DNA of 64,000 nucleotides from Todiramphus chloris collaris (GCA_025345505.1 JANVCC010000018.1:8938462-9002461), one strand, 5' to 3'; counted from the stretch's first letter, positions 41,501 through 53,477 are shown. The notes: a model not told the origin generated them from the sequence alone. Numbers and translations: made by a program.

Positions 41501-43147
41501 TTAACAAACCTCTCAGCAAATTAGAAAACTTAGGAAAAGCAGGACCAGTACTTTCTAGGATCTACAACCCTTAGCCAAGGGACTCAACTTGCTGGAAATT
41601 GGTGCCAGATCACCGTGGTAGCCCAGACAGTGCAGCTGGATGTTGACATTACACCTTTCACACTAGGAGATTTTTGCTGAAAACATCCAACGGTTTCTTG
41701 AGAACTGCTGTGTTTTGTGGGTTGGTTTGTGGGTTTTTTTTTTTTCCTTACTTCAGGGCTATAATTTTTATAGCATCATTTTCAAGCACAACAGCAGTTG
41801 TATAATCAGAGCTGTTCAAAATACTAAAAAAGGCTGAGGAGCTTTATGAGAGATGTCAGGAATTTCTGCAGAACAGTTCTGAGAATCACGAATTCTGGAA
41901 AACACAATTCCTGCCGATACTATGGATGATACTAAGCTATTTGCAGACGATTTTGCAGACCCAGCTTTTGTCTAGAAAAACATCACCCATCTGTGTTATC
42001 TGCAGTGTTGCTGAGACACCTCAGTAACCCTATCTGCAACAGTTTCCTCACACAGAAATACATGTTACAGTCTCAAATCCATCAAAGTTTTAAGTTGTAA
42101 AATGTGATGAGGTTGTATCTGGCCAACAACAACAACAATAGCACACATTAGCTGTAAGGACAACATTATTATAATTTCATAAAGACTCCAATACCTCACC
42201 CAATAAATGTTTATGGACAGGACAACAATCTTTTTGCAACTTTTACTTGAATTTGATTCATCTTGTTGGTGGTAGGTTTGAGGAACTGGTGACTGAAGCC
42301 TGGATATGGCCCTGGCTTCATTTCACAGAGCACACAGAGATAGTCAGTGCCACCCACCAGTGATACCATGAGGCAAGACGCAGCCAGTCCACTAACCAGT
42401 CTGGAAAAGCCCACTAGACCCACCACCCCGCATCTCCTGTTTGTTTCATCCACCAATATGGCAAATTTTGGCATGTGAGCTCTTTCTGGCTTGCTTTTTG
42501 TTTGTGTATTTATCTGTAAAGCACGTCCTCTGGATTGTCTTGCAAAATTAATGTGTGAGAATACATATTTTTCTTAGGCTTATTAAAACCATCCATGTAC
42601 AAAATTAACAGGATGTGACAGTGGAAGAGCTGCAAGTTCTGAGAACGGTGTGTGACTGCTTTATGACATAGCTATCTGGGAATTCCTAATAAACAATTGC
42701 TCTTAATGTTAAACATCTGTATCTTTAACAATAAGAGCAGCTGATCTGCCCCTCCATCAGTCCTGGGCTCAAGCTTTAGCCAAGTAAGGCTGGGCTGCAG
42801 CCTGAAACCTATCTTGTCTCGCCTTGCTTCTTTATCTGCAGGTAATTCTAGCCCTCTGTAGCTTGTCTTGGCTGATTTGCCCCTGAAACTTGATCCTTTT
42901 TCAACGGATCAAAGGAGCAAAATGAGAAGCAAGAAACTTGCGCAGTGAAATTTCAGCCACTGCAGTTTGAGCTGCGTTTCCAGTTCAGCCGTTGCTGGTG
43001 CCTGTGGAGGAGCATGCTGGTGTTTCCAGCCTCCTGTTCTCATCTCGCCGGCCCATTTTGTCACATGGATACCCCTACTTGGATGGGTCTAATCTGGAAC
43101 AGGGCAGTGTTGCTCTTATTCACATGGGGAGTTTTACCAGTGCAGCA
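41501..43147. other. Intergenic, no recognised gene
   Basis: AT-rich. It contains a short CAA run near 42124-42139 and an inverted repeat TTGATCC/GGATCAA at 42890-42912 ending in a TCF/LEF-type ATCAAAGG (42908-42915). Confidence 0.55.
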
Positions 43148-43384
43148 CTCATAGAATCATTTATGTTGGAAAAGACTTTGAAGAGCATTGAGTCCAACCG
43201 TTAACCCAGCACTGCCAAGCCCACCACTAAACTATGTCCCTGAGCACCACATCCACCAGTCTTTTAAATATCTCCAGGAATAACAACTCAAACACTTCCC
43301 TGGGAGGCCTGTTCCAGGGCTTGACAACCCTTTTGGTGAAGAATTTTTTCCAAATATCCAACCTAAACCTCCCCTGACTGTACA
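43148..43384 (-). mobile_element. CR1 LINE 3' end
   Basis: In plus orientation: CATAGAATCATTTATGTTGG, GAGTCCAACCGTTAACCC, CCACATCCACCAGTC, CTGTTCCAGGGCTTGACAAC and GAAGAATTTTTTCC. A clear reversed CR1 tail. Confidence 0.93.
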
Positions 43385-46138
43385 ATTATGCTGGTAATGG
43401 GATTATTACATTGATAGACAGCCTGAGATAAACCAATCATAATCCCAAAGTTTAACAAAGAGTTCATGAGCTTAGTATCCCCAGCAGTGTGAATCAATAC
43501 ATCATCCACAACTTGCCTCCTATATGGTTCAGGGGAAGTGTGCCTCCCTGTGAGGTGCTGGTGCACCAGCTCACCCCAACCCACCCACCCCCTTCCCCAC
43601 ATTACAGGATGCCCCCAGGGCAGGGAGGAGGGGGCGGTGTTGGCATCAAAGGCATCCTCCATCAGCTGCCCATAGCATGGCAGCTACCCTGGGCCCCTGC
43701 AGCACTGACACAGCATTCAGCATGGTGTAGGTAGCAGTCAATTAGGGGGCAAGCTAGGAAAAAAAGCTTCAATGGGCATTTCTACAGGGGTGTGAAGAGG
43801 ACTGGGTGTCCCTAAACCTGCCAGATACCTACACTGATCTCAAAGGCCAGGCTTCGACTCCTTTAAATGGCTGCAGACACCAGTTTTTCATGATCACATG
43901 AAAGAATTAGGTATATGTCCAGTTTATTCCTTTGCTTAGCATGTGACATGTAAAATTTCAGAAGCTTATGCTTCAAGCAACACTCTTACACAAAAAAGGA
44001 GCTGAAACTAATGTCTCAGAATACACAGCACCACTGCTATAACCGTGTCAATCTAAGCATGCAAGTGAAGCATCCTGTCATCCTTAGCTGCTTCCCTGGC
44101 ACACCGAAGAATTAAGAACATTCTCAGATGAAGAATGCTCAGAGGAAGAATGGCTTTTTATTAAACCCAGTGGTACAGCTGGGAAAGACACAGAAGCCTT
44201 CAGGCACCAAAGCCCTTCTTCCAGCCTGAAATCTCCCCAGCTAAAGACAGGCTGAGAACAGTTGCTCTGAATTTCACAGGACAGTGTGAAACCGGGGAGC
44301 CCACCCAAGAGGAGAGGCCAGGGGTGTGTGGGAGCCGAGGAGGGCTGGTAGCAGGGAAGCCAGGCATTAGGCACACCTTTGCTAAATTCCTGACTCCAAA
44401 GCACTCGCTACAAGTTGCTTTCCTTTTCACGGTTTCGCTAGTAGCTGTGTGTCTTTGTCATGCCAGCACCTCCTTCCGTTAATCCTTAAGAGTGTTTCGA
44501 GTAAGATGCAGCAATTGCCATCAGTGTAAAGTGTCCATCCGGGGGGACTGAGCTCGTTCCTGTCCCTAGCTGAAGGGTGCGTTGGTTTGGAACACTTCGA
44601 GAAAGAGCAAACAGGGAGCATCTTCCTGCCCATCAGCTCACCGTGGGAAGGCAGGCTGGTGAAACACTGTTTTGACACAAGCTCTCTCCAGTTCACTCTC
44701 CGTGGTCCTCTAGATGCTGGCAGCTTTAGTGTCCCTCCCACCCGACTGCCAGAGAAAAAGAAAATGAATTAGGAGTACTTTTAGAGTAGCTCAAAATCTC
44801 TAGTTTCTTTCAGATGCTTATGAAGGCATGGTTGGCTTAAGTAGGAAATACACAGTTGATTTTCTCCTTAGAATTAATTAATTACATAAATAAATAAATA
44901 TAAAACCAACAAAAACCCAAAACCCTTTGTCTTTCTGTCACTGATGTTAAGTTAGACTTGCACTCCAGGCAGTGATGTTCAGTATCTTCCGTGCTGATGA
45001 GGCTGGAAATGCAAAGCTGCCGTTTACTCCTGTAAGAATCCTGAATGCAGAAGTTTGATTTTCACACATATGGTGTGACTACATCTTGCTATGCACATAC
45101 CTGATGAAAAGCCCTGGGGTAAAATTCACTCTGTTTTCAGAGGAGGAGAAAATCGGCTGTCCCCAGGAAGGGTCAGACTGCTGCCATCAAACCCCAAAGA
45201 ATCCTGCAAAGCAGGACCCAATTCTGCAGCCCTGACTTGTTCTGCTGCAGTCAGAGGAGAAAGCCCCACAGAGCAAGGACTGTAGGGACAAACTTGATTG
45301 TATAACACGCACACACACACCTACATAAAAGCTTAGGAGCAGGAGAAAAGGCTCTTCCAGGGCTGTCCCCTACCAGTGCCTCCCTGCCCACCTCCTGGGG
45401 ACCCTTGGTGGCTCCCCGAGCTGCTGCCACCCTCCAGTTCCTGGGAGTCGGGAGGGAAAGGGACATTAGCATGCAAATGAGCTTGCCACAGCAAGCTTTG
45501 AATGCAGGAGAGGATGAATGGCCTATAAGCAATGGAATTAAGCATTTAGCACAATATCCCACCCACTGGTCCCCTTTACTTGGAAGCAAGGTTTGGTACA
45601 CACACAAAAACCACAGAGCCCAGCAGGCCAGGAGGAAAATGTACACATAGATTTAGCTAGTGCTGTAGGCACCCATTTAATACTCTTCCTGCTCTGCTGC
45701 CACAGTTTGGTGTGGGTATCACATCAGTGCCTCCAGTTTTAAGCCCACTCTTACACTCCATTACAGCATGAGTTTGATATTTAAGAAGAGCAGACAAGCC
45801 CAGCTATGGTACTTGCTGCTGAATGATGGATGTACAAGACACTGCTGACACATCCAGGCTCCTCTTACAGGTAATCACAAAGCCTCTCATTTCATGGACG
45901 CTCTGAAGAACTGGAGAGAGGTCTGTCCATCTGTGCAGGGCATGAGTGTCTGGCCACCAAACTTACTCCACCTGGAAAACTTGCAGAAAACTCATTACTC
46001 TCAAACTCTCAACGTGAACTTGGAAAAATTCAAGGGGATATGAGGGAAGGGGGAAGAGCAACTCATTACCTTCCTTTAGTGGCACCGAAAAAACCTTTGT
46101 TCATTACATTAGGCTTCTCAAATCAAGCCCTTAAGGAT
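43385..46138. other. Intergenic, no recognised gene
   Basis: No exon recognised. Contains the AT-rich repeat at 44872-44901 and a short CA-type run near 45308-45321. Frames of up to 131 codons overlap on both strands and look random. Confidence 0.55.
44872..44901. repeat. AT-rich simple repeat (TTAA/TAAA)
   Basis: TTAATTAATTA passes into CATAAATAAATAAATATAAA. Confidence 0.85.
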
Positions 46139-46330
46139 GCAGAACCACAGAATGGTTTGGACTGGAAAGGGCCTTTAAAGACCCTAGTCCAACATCCCTG
46201 CCATGGGCAGGGACAACTTTCACGAGATCAAGTTTCTCAAAGCCCCATCCAGCTGACCTTGAACACTCCCAATGACGAGGCATCCACAGCTTCTCTGGGC
46301 AGCCTATTCCAGTGTCCCTCATACAGATCA
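46139..46330 (-). mobile_element. CR1 LINE 3' end
   Basis: In plus orientation: CACAGAATGGTTTGGACTGG, CCATGGGCAGGGACAAC, CCATCCAGCTGACCTTGAAC, TCTGGGCAGCCTATTCCAG. A reversed CR1 tail. Sequence to about 46680 beyond it is not recognised. Confidence 0.92.
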
Positions 46331-49300
46331 TATAGCTATATAGCCACAGCCTCCAGATCCTCAGCTTGATGATGTTGAGACTACAACCCTCCTCATGAAG
46401 TTATCTCACCTTAAACTGTCCTCTTTGTAGTTGCTTACCCAGCTGTAGCAAGTCCTCCAGACTGTCCCCAGCCAATGCTTCTCCCACACCTCCCACTGCC
46501 AGCACCAGCACTGGCTGAGCCCTGTGCTGACCCAGCTCAGCTCACAATTCCAGCAGAGAAACCACTGCTTCCCTGCAGCAGCAGCTGGATGTGCCCAGAT
46601 GAACACAGGACCACATCCTGCTCTTTCTGATGACTCACCAGCACATGAAAACGGCTTGTGTAGTCCAGACACCTCCCTTTTAGTCAGGTAAAACTACAGG
46701 GGCTGAATGCTTCTGGTGGGACTAGACCTGCAGTGGTGTGAGCTGGCCTGGTGGGAGGTGAGCAGGCAGTGGTGTTGGCAAACCCCGTATCACACAACTT
46801 CACCTGCAAGCCCTTCCAGAGGGTGAGGATGCCCCTTCTCAGGCATTCCCTCCTCAGTGGAAAGAGGTCTTCTGGAGCTGCCCATTTTGGCCTTCTGGCT
46901 GTTAAAGGGACCTTGGACAATGAGGTTACATGAGATATATTACTTCAAGACTGCTGCAGTGATCTGAAATCCTTCCCTCCCTTGGATTCTATATCTAAAG
47001 ATGTCCACAAAGAGCTCCAAAAGGTTTCAAAGAGATTCCTCCAGCAACAGATCTAAGTCTTCCTTCAGAAGCTTCACTGAAGTAGGTGCTTATCAGCTTC
47101 CTCCACTGTACCATCTTGGCTTGAGTTGCTGACCTGGAGCATCTGTATCTTCACTCACGGGCTGGGTTAGCCAGATCTGCAAACAATTCTTTGGACCTCA
47201 AGGGGCAAATGGCTTGTTTATATCTTTTAAGTTAGCTCAATGGATTATTAATGTGATTTCTATTTAGGAATAGATATTGTTACAGAGCCAATAAAATCAA
47301 AATAACTGGATTCACTAGCGCTCCAGTCCACTAAAATCTGAAGGATAAAACTGGGCATTTTTTCCTTTCTGAAGCCAAGGAATAAAATCTGTGAGTGAAT
47401 TAGTGACACTATTCTAGTAAAATGCTCGTGGACTTCCTCAAAGCACTTTTTTTCTAATTGCTATGAGTATGTTTCGATACATTATTGAATTGCTAAACCA
47501 GACTTGCAACCTGTTCCACACAGTGTAAGGCAATTAAGTTATTGCTGCAAAACCAGGAAGCCATATAAGAGGGCACTGCTTCAAATTCTGCTTCTGCTCA
47601 CACTCCTGCAGTTCCAGTGTAATATGTGGAGCTGCATAAGACTCTCAGTTGTTTTTTTTTTTTTTTAAAGGCAAAACCATGCATTTTAATTTCAATGCAT
47701 AATAAGCGCATTAAAAGCCATTTTGCCAAAAAAACAACAACAAAAGCCAAAAAAAAAAAAACCTCAAGAACTTTTATTGATGTCTTTCTCCCACCAAAGA
47801 TGATTTCTCCTTTTTTTGACACACCCTATGGAGAATGCTTTCCGAGCTGAGTCCCTCTTTGATGATGCAAGGAATACTCACAGCTGCTGTTGCTGTACCT
47901 CCGAAAGGGGAGAAGGTGGTATTGAACTTCTCTTCAGTGCCTTAATTTTCAGGCTGCCCAGATGGGACATACTCACATTGTCAGAGGGTCCAACCCAGAC
48001 TTGGAGTGGGAGTGCCTAAGAGGTCTCCTCACTTGCATGGCAAATGGTGGAGATGAACAGGCCTTTCAGTGAGGCTTTTCTACATTTCCAGGATTTGCTG
48101 CTAAGGGGGCACTGGTACCATTACACAACAAACTCCCTGCCCTCTGAAGCTCTGGCTCCCACCAGAAGAAGCACCTTTTGCAAAGGTCGAACCTGGTCTG
48201 AATAGAGTAAGGGAAGGTACAACCTTTCCTCAGCTGAGGACATCTGCACGGGCATGTGGTCACAGCAGGGAAAGTCTCTGAGTGCCCAGCAATGTGCACA
48301 GGGACTGTGAGATGAGCTGGTCGTTGATGTTCCTTTGATGCTTTAATTTGCTCCCTGCCACCTCTTTTCCAGTCAAGAGGTTACAGAAGACAAACTGGGA
48401 CTAGATGAACATGAGCTACAGGATCACATGAAGACAAGGAGAGGTCTGCATGAAACCAATCCTCTGTCTGAATGCGTGGTGTGGGTCATGGGGTGGCCTG
48501 CCCCAAGCTTGGGTGCCTTGCTGGCCTTGGCAGCGGGCAGACCCTCCAGGTTACACGTGGGCAGGTGCAGCTACGGGGAAGAGCTGCAGCATCCTCACAC
48601 TGCAGCTCCAGTGGCCCTGGGGTGTCAGCCTGGACAGGTCAGGGTAGCTGAGTCAAGGAGGGTGGGACAAGCCACACCTCGTGTCCCCCTCCACCAGAGC
48701 GGTGACGCTAAGGAGCAAGAGTAGCAATGTGGCACAGAGCAAAAGGAGTTACAGCTCTGATCCCACCATCTGACCCAAGGGGTGCACTCCCACACAGTGA
48801 TCTCACGCTGCTGGCTTGCTCACAGCTTCACAAGTAGCAGAGAAAGGTCACGCTCAGTTAAAACTGAAATGGTGTTTTCCTGCAGATTTTCCCCCTTGGG
48901 CCAGATGCTTTAGCCCTGACTCGGGCAAAGGTCCAACTGGAAATAATTAATGTAATTACCTTGTGAGCACCTTAGTGGAAAATATTGGTACAGCTAATTA
49001 CACAGGGATGCAATGCTAACCCATTTCCCAGAGTTTAAAATACAAATATTAACGCTTTCTCCTTTGGGGGTTTGAGATTCGTTATTGCTGCAGTCTAAAA
49101 GAATTTATACATTTTGCAGCTATTGCCATCAGTTTAAGGAAAAAATTGCCAACGCTGATTTTAACATCACTGCCTGATGTTGCACAGAACAGAGCTACGC
49201 CGCACAAAACTGGGCTTCGGAGTGCTTTGCGAGAATGAGGTCTTGGGTTGTAGCCCTTTAAACATCCAAAACTGAGATCTTTTTTCCAAAGGATGTTTAG

Positions 49301-49944
49301 GGACCAAAAAGTGATTCTTAAACTGAAGAAACTCACCCTTTGAATATCAGAAGAATTTAAATCCATGGAGATGGATACCCAAAACCTGGGACTTCAGTAC
49401 CTTGTAAGAAGTCCTAGCTAAACTGTGTAAGTGAAAATGCCACTATCCTTCACTAGGGAAAAAAGTGCAATAAATTCACCGCATGGACTGAGTGCATACT
49501 CTAGTATTTGAAGTCTCAAAATGCAAACCCAGTTATTTCTACGCTATTTCTGATGGACTTTCCAGTTATCAAATAAGGAGCCTGCTATCTCCATTTTACT
49601 CTGTCAGAAAAGCTCCATTGCTTTCTGTCAGCAGCCGGCAGAGCCCCCTGTGAACACATGAGCAAAAGCTATTAAATGTGTTTTCCTTGCCTTGATATTT
49701 GTCAGCATCTCTGAACTACCCAGTACAGCCTAGAAGATATCCATAGGCTAGAAAACAAAAAGGTCGACTCCTTCCTCACCCGTCTGCAAATGGAGTTGAG
49801 AGGATTTATCAGAACACACAACTGTCCTGAGATTTCCATTATAGGTACCTAAGGGACATTTTTCTGGAAAAAGAGAAAAGAAAATTAAAAAAAAAAAGAG
49901 ACATCAGCACTTCTGGGCATAGGCCTTACTGTTCCATAAAATCA
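46331..49944. other. Intergenic, no recognised gene
   Basis: Contains the T/A low-complexity hairpin at 47652-47761 and an AT-rich block at 48941-49060 with three TAATTA homeodomain-type motifs. No exon recognised. Confidence 0.55.
47652..47761. repeat. T15 ... A13 low-complexity inverted structure
   Basis: T15 at 47652-47666 and A13 at 47749-47761. Inside these, GGCAAAA and TTTTGCC face each other and ATGCAT occurs twice, so the segment could fold into a hairpin. Confidence 0.6.
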
Positions 49945-50185
49945 TGGGATTAAAACTAGAGATAGTTGACATTAGGAAGAATTTCTTCCCCATGAGGGTG
50001 GTGAGACACTGGCACAGGTTGCCCAGAGAGGTGATGGAAGCCCCATCCTTGGAAGTTTTTAAGACCAGGCTGGATGGGGCTCTGAGCAACCTGCTCTAGT
50101 GGGAGGTGTCCCTGCCATTGGCAGGGGGGCTGGAACTGGATGATCTTTAAGGTCCCTTCCAACCCTGACAATTCTGATTCTGTGT
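49945..50185 (+). mobile_element. CR1 LINE 3' end (left arm of tail-to-tail pair)
   Basis: Reads TTAGGAAGAATTTCTTCCCC, GGCACAGGTTGCCCAGAGAG, GGCTGGATGGGGCTCTGAGC, GGTCCCTTCCAACCC and ends AATTCTGATTCTGTG. Plus-oriented CR1 tail, well preserved. Confidence 0.93.
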
Positions 50186-50187
50186 TC

Positions 50188-50605
50188 ATAGAAACATAGA
50201 ACGTTTGGAGTTGGACAGGATCTTTGAAGACCATCTAGTCCAACCCCACTGCAGTGGGCAGGGACATCTTTAACTAGACCAGATTGGTCAGGGCCCCATC
50301 CAACCTGACCTTGAATGTCTCCAGGGATGGGGCATTTACCACCTCTCTGGACAACCTGGGTGTTTTACCACTTTTATTGTAAAAAATTCTTCCTTATATC
50401 TAGTCTAAATCTACCCTCTTTTAGTACAAAACCATCACCCCCCGTCCTGAAACAAGAGGCCCTTCTGAAAAGACTGTCCCCATCTTTCTTACAGGTCCCC
50501 TTTTAAGTACTGGAAGCCTGCAATAAGCAGGAGCCTTCTCTTCTCCAGGCTGAACATCCCCAACTCTCAGCCTTTCTTCAGAGAGGTGTTCCATCCCTCT
50601 TGCAC
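50188..50605 (-). mobile_element. CR1 LINE 3' end (right arm of tail-to-tail pair)
   Basis: In plus orientation: CATAGAAACATAGAACG, TCTAGTCCAACCCCACTGC, CCATCCAACCTGACCTTG, TTCTCTTCTCCAGGCTGAAC, CTCTCAGCCTTTCTTCAGAG. A longer reversed CR1 starting within a few bases of the tail of the preceding copy. Confidence 0.93.
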
Positions 50606-51464
50606 CAGGCCACCTGTTCTGCCAGGAGCCACTGCCACAGGCGGCACCAGACGAGTGTCGAGCTCCTGCTGGCAGGGAGGAGGTGGCCAGGGATGGGGCA
50701 GGCACAGACCCTGCTGGGGATGCCAGACATGGAGAGGCCCAGACTCTGTGCACTGCCATGGGAATTAATGAGACCAGCAATTAGGAACCGTAGCCGGGCA
50801 GCTTAGGAGGCTGCTGCAGCACAAGCGTAGCCTCTTGCTTCTGAGTCAACAGCGAGCAAAGCCTGCTCACGTGTCCTGCTGCTCCAGCCAGGGCCACTCA
50901 CACCAAGCAGAGGGGAGGCCCCTAATAAAAGCTGCTTTTATCGAAATACTTTCCTTGAAAAATAAGCCCCATTGCCAGTGCTGCTTTTCAGTTTTCTGTT
51001 TTCTTTCTGTACAAGCCCCAGTCTCACCCCAGGCACCAGCAGGCAGCGAGGGCAGAGGAGGAGCAGCACGGGAAGCCTTAGTCCAAGCTCTCCCCCCCCA
51101 CCAGGCACAGAGGCTTCTTGGGCTCAGCAGCAACAGGGATGGATTAGTCACCACCTTGAATTTTGGATACACTTCCACATGCCATCTGCAAAGAAAAATT
51201 AAGGAAGTAGCTCCCCCAAAGGAAAATAAAACCACCACCATCTGAAAGCTGCCAGACAGGTATTTCAGACAGTGCAGAAAATACAAACAGAAGCGTTTGC
51301 AGGTAGGGGGGAAACTCTGGTCTAATTCACCAGCATCCAGGTGTATTGGTGCAATAGTCTCCATAAATGACAACACTGCTCTCACAAGTGTCAGCATAGA
51401 ATCTTTTAATACTCTACATAAAAAAACTGCATACACATTTCATAATTTTATGTAAACATCATAT
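50606..51464. other. Intergenic sequence between the CR1 pair and the RHOB 3' end
   Basis: Moderately GC-rich up to about 50830, then mixed. The open frames here (up to 189 codons on minus, 50867-51436) lie just beyond the predicted RHOB cleavage site and show no recognised domain. If the RHOB polyadenylation site is further downstream, part of this could be 3'UTR. Confidence 0.5.
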
Positions 51465-51488
51465 ACATCTCAGTTTTTGCCATGTCAG

Positions 51489-51494
51489 TTTATT
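51489..51494 (-). terminator. Candidate distal polyadenylation signal of RHOB
   Basis: The minus strand reads AATAAA immediately followed by CTGACA. It lies about 1.39 kb after the RHOB stop. Cleavage would fall roughly 10-30 bases further along, near 51460-51479. Confidence 0.6.
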
Positions 51495-51748
51495 AAAAAC
51501 AAAAACAGTCTCAGTACCACTGTTGAGGGAAGAGGGAGAAAAGTAAACAAAGATAATGAATACATTTGTTCTCTGAAACAGAGAAACACAAGATTATTTT
51601 CACCTGGAATGGCTACCCTGTGAAAATAAGTTTTAAATAAACCTAGATTCTTTGAACTGCCCTTTAGTACTAAAGTCTGATGTAGTCACTGTGTGAAGAA
51701 CAGTGCTTTCACCCATTTTTTTTTTCCAAGGCAAAATGATACAGTGGT

Positions 51749-51754
51749 TTTATT
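51749..51754 (-). terminator. Candidate proximal polyadenylation signal of RHOB
   Basis: The minus strand reads AATAAA about 1.13 kb after the stop codon. If used, the shorter transcript would lose the distal ARE nonamer and the miR-223-type site. Sequence evidence only. Confidence 0.35.
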
Positions 51755-52886
51755 TTGTCTTGTGTTGAAATCAATTTAAAACAAGACCCAGATGAGGTTA
51801 CCAAGTAAGAATGTTTCCAATGCTACAGTGTTGTATGCAGATGACAAGTGCATTGAGTACTTAATTTAAAAAAATCCACCAAGTTGTGCAAAGTAATTTC
51901 TTTTGGAAAAAAAAAAAACTTTTAAATAAGCCAAAAATCAACATACTTGCAGAAGACAACACTAAAGGAAGGAGCAGGCACCAAGATCATATGGCAGTTA
52001 TCATCCCCATTCCCCTTGCATCCTGCCTTGTCTGTCAGGAGGAGGGTGTCCAGCAAGGAGGACAGAGCAGTTCAGCTTTACTTTCCAGCCTGGTGGCCTC
52101 TGCAGCTGGAGTCAGTTCAAGGCTCGTGTTATCAGCAGGCATCAGTCACTCAGGGCAAGTTCCCGTACACCACACAAGTCCCAGCTGGGCGCCCCCTCCC
52201 CACCTCACTTTAAATAAGCACCCCCTGCACTACCCCAGTTTGCACAAGACAGAAAAGGTAAGATATATACAGGCTTCGCTCGGGATGAACCTCCCCTCCC
52301 AGTCTCGGTCTTCAGGGCACTAACTTCCACAGCAGGTCAGGCTCAGGCCGAAACATCTGCGGGAAAGGCGAGGATGCTGCCGGCAGCCCGGCTGATGCAG
52401 CCCCCTTCCCCAGCCCGCCCGGGGGGAGGCACATGCAGGCAGGAGGCAGAAGTCCCTTCGGGCATCTCGGCTCCATTGCTCTCCTCTTGCAAAAGAGAGG
52501 AGGCTGGCCGGGGGCTGGGAGCAGCAGGTGGTGGGCAAAGGGGAAGAGCCGGGTGCAGCGTTTGCTCAGTCCAGTCCCAGCAGCTTTGTGTTGTCGAGAG
52601 CCTGCGATTAACTCGCAGGGGCCGGTGGTAGGAGAAGGCTTCTCCCCACTTCATTCCCAAGACTCAGGGCATGCAATTCCCCCCCTCCCTCTGCCCCCCC
52701 GGCTGAGCCAGCACAACCCTTTCTGGCCAAGGCTAAGGGAGCGTGCTCCCTCCCTTAGCCCCCACCGCGATTCATTGGCAGCCCCCCGCAGAGGGGACCG
52801 GCTGATGCCGTGTGCGTGCCCAGCTCCTCTCCGCCTGCCAACAGGTGACCCAGGCGCTGTACCCAGCGCCGCGCTCCAGCCGCAGC

Positions 52887-53477
52887 CTATAGGACTTTGC
52901 AGCAGTTGATGCAGCCGTTCTGGGTGCCGTAGCGCTTCTGCAAGGCTGCCCGGGTGGCGGTCTCAAAGACCTCCCGGACCCCCTCCTTGGTCTTGGCCGA
53001 GCACTCCAGGTAGTCGTAGGCCTGGATGCGGATGGCCATGGCTCGGCCGTCCTCGGTGCGCACGGGCTCCTGCTTCATGCGGGCCAGCTCGTTGCGCACG
53101 TGCTCGTCATTGCGCAGGTCTTTCTTGTTGGCCACCAGGATGATGGGGACGTTGGGGCAGAAGTGCTTGACTTCAGGCACCCACTTCTCCGGGATGTTTT
53201 CCAGAGAGTCCGGGCTGTCCACAGAGAAGCACATGAGGATCACATCGGTGTCTGGGTAGGAGAGCGGGCGCAGGCGGTCGTAGTCCTCTTGCCCGGCCGT
53301 GTCCCACAGGGCCAGCTCCACCTGCTTGCCGTCCACCTCGATATCGGCCACGTAGTTTTCGAAGACGGTGGGCACGTAGACCTCGGGAAACTCATCCTTG
53401 CTGAAGACGATGAGGAGGCAAGTCTTGCCACAGGCGCCGTCCCCCACCACCACCAGCTTCTTGCGGATGGCGGCCAT
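52887..53477 (-). CDS. RHOB: RHOB, Ras homolog family member B, small GTPase (complete, single exon)
   Basis: Seen: an uninterrupted 196-codon frame ending in TAG, the usual RHOB length. It starts with [20 protein letters not shown]-loop GDGACGKT at residues 12-19, effector/switch [10 protein letters not shown] at 34-42, DTAGQE at 59-64 with catalytic Q63, base-recognition NKKD at 117-120, SAK near 160-162, and the tail CINCCKVL. Known of the family: C189 and C192 are palmitoylated and C193 of the CKVL CaaX box is prenylated, which places RHOB on endosomes and plasma membrane. It cycles GDP/GTP and signals to actin, receptor trafficking, stress and apoptosis pathways. RHOB-specific residues separate it from RHOA/RHOC ([25 protein letters not shown], the CKVL end). 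Start choice: no ATG lies between the promoter and 53477, and this ATG has G at -3 and +4. The frame stays open a further 34 codons upstream but only to a GTG. Lack of introns is normal for RHOB. Confidence 0.98.
   Translation of the reverse strand: MAAIRKKLVVVGDGACGKTCLLIVFSKDEFPEVYVPTVFENYVADIEVDGKQVELALWDTAGQEDYDRLRPLSYPDTDVILMCFSVDSPDSLENIPEKWVPEVKHFCPNVPIILVANKKDLRNDEHVRNELARMKQEPVRTEDGRAMAIRIQAYDYLECSAKTKEGVREVFETATRAALQKRYGTQNGCINCCKVL

Larger units (their letters stand above)
51465..52886 (-). other. RHOB: RHOB 3' untranslated region
   Basis: Inferred as the RHOB 3'UTR, from the stop codon to just past an AATAAA on the minus strand at 51494-51489. That gives about 1.4 kb, in line with the known size of RHOB transcripts. 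It changes from GC-rich near the stop to AT-rich distally. On the transcript strand I see three perfect UUAUUUAAA nonamers (51632-51640, 51921-51929, 52209-52217), a miR-19-type TTTGCAC seed match (51886-51892), a miR-223-type AACTGACA match (51483-51490) and a Pumilio-type TGTATATA (52264-52271). RHOB mRNA is known to be very short-lived and bound by HuR, and is reported as a miR-19 and miR-223 target. The distal end is a guess, as no transcript data are available. Confidence 0.75.

Noticed and set aside
41225..41574. Frames spanning the N gap
   Set aside because: Created by the AAGGG repeat and N placeholders; not real reading frames.
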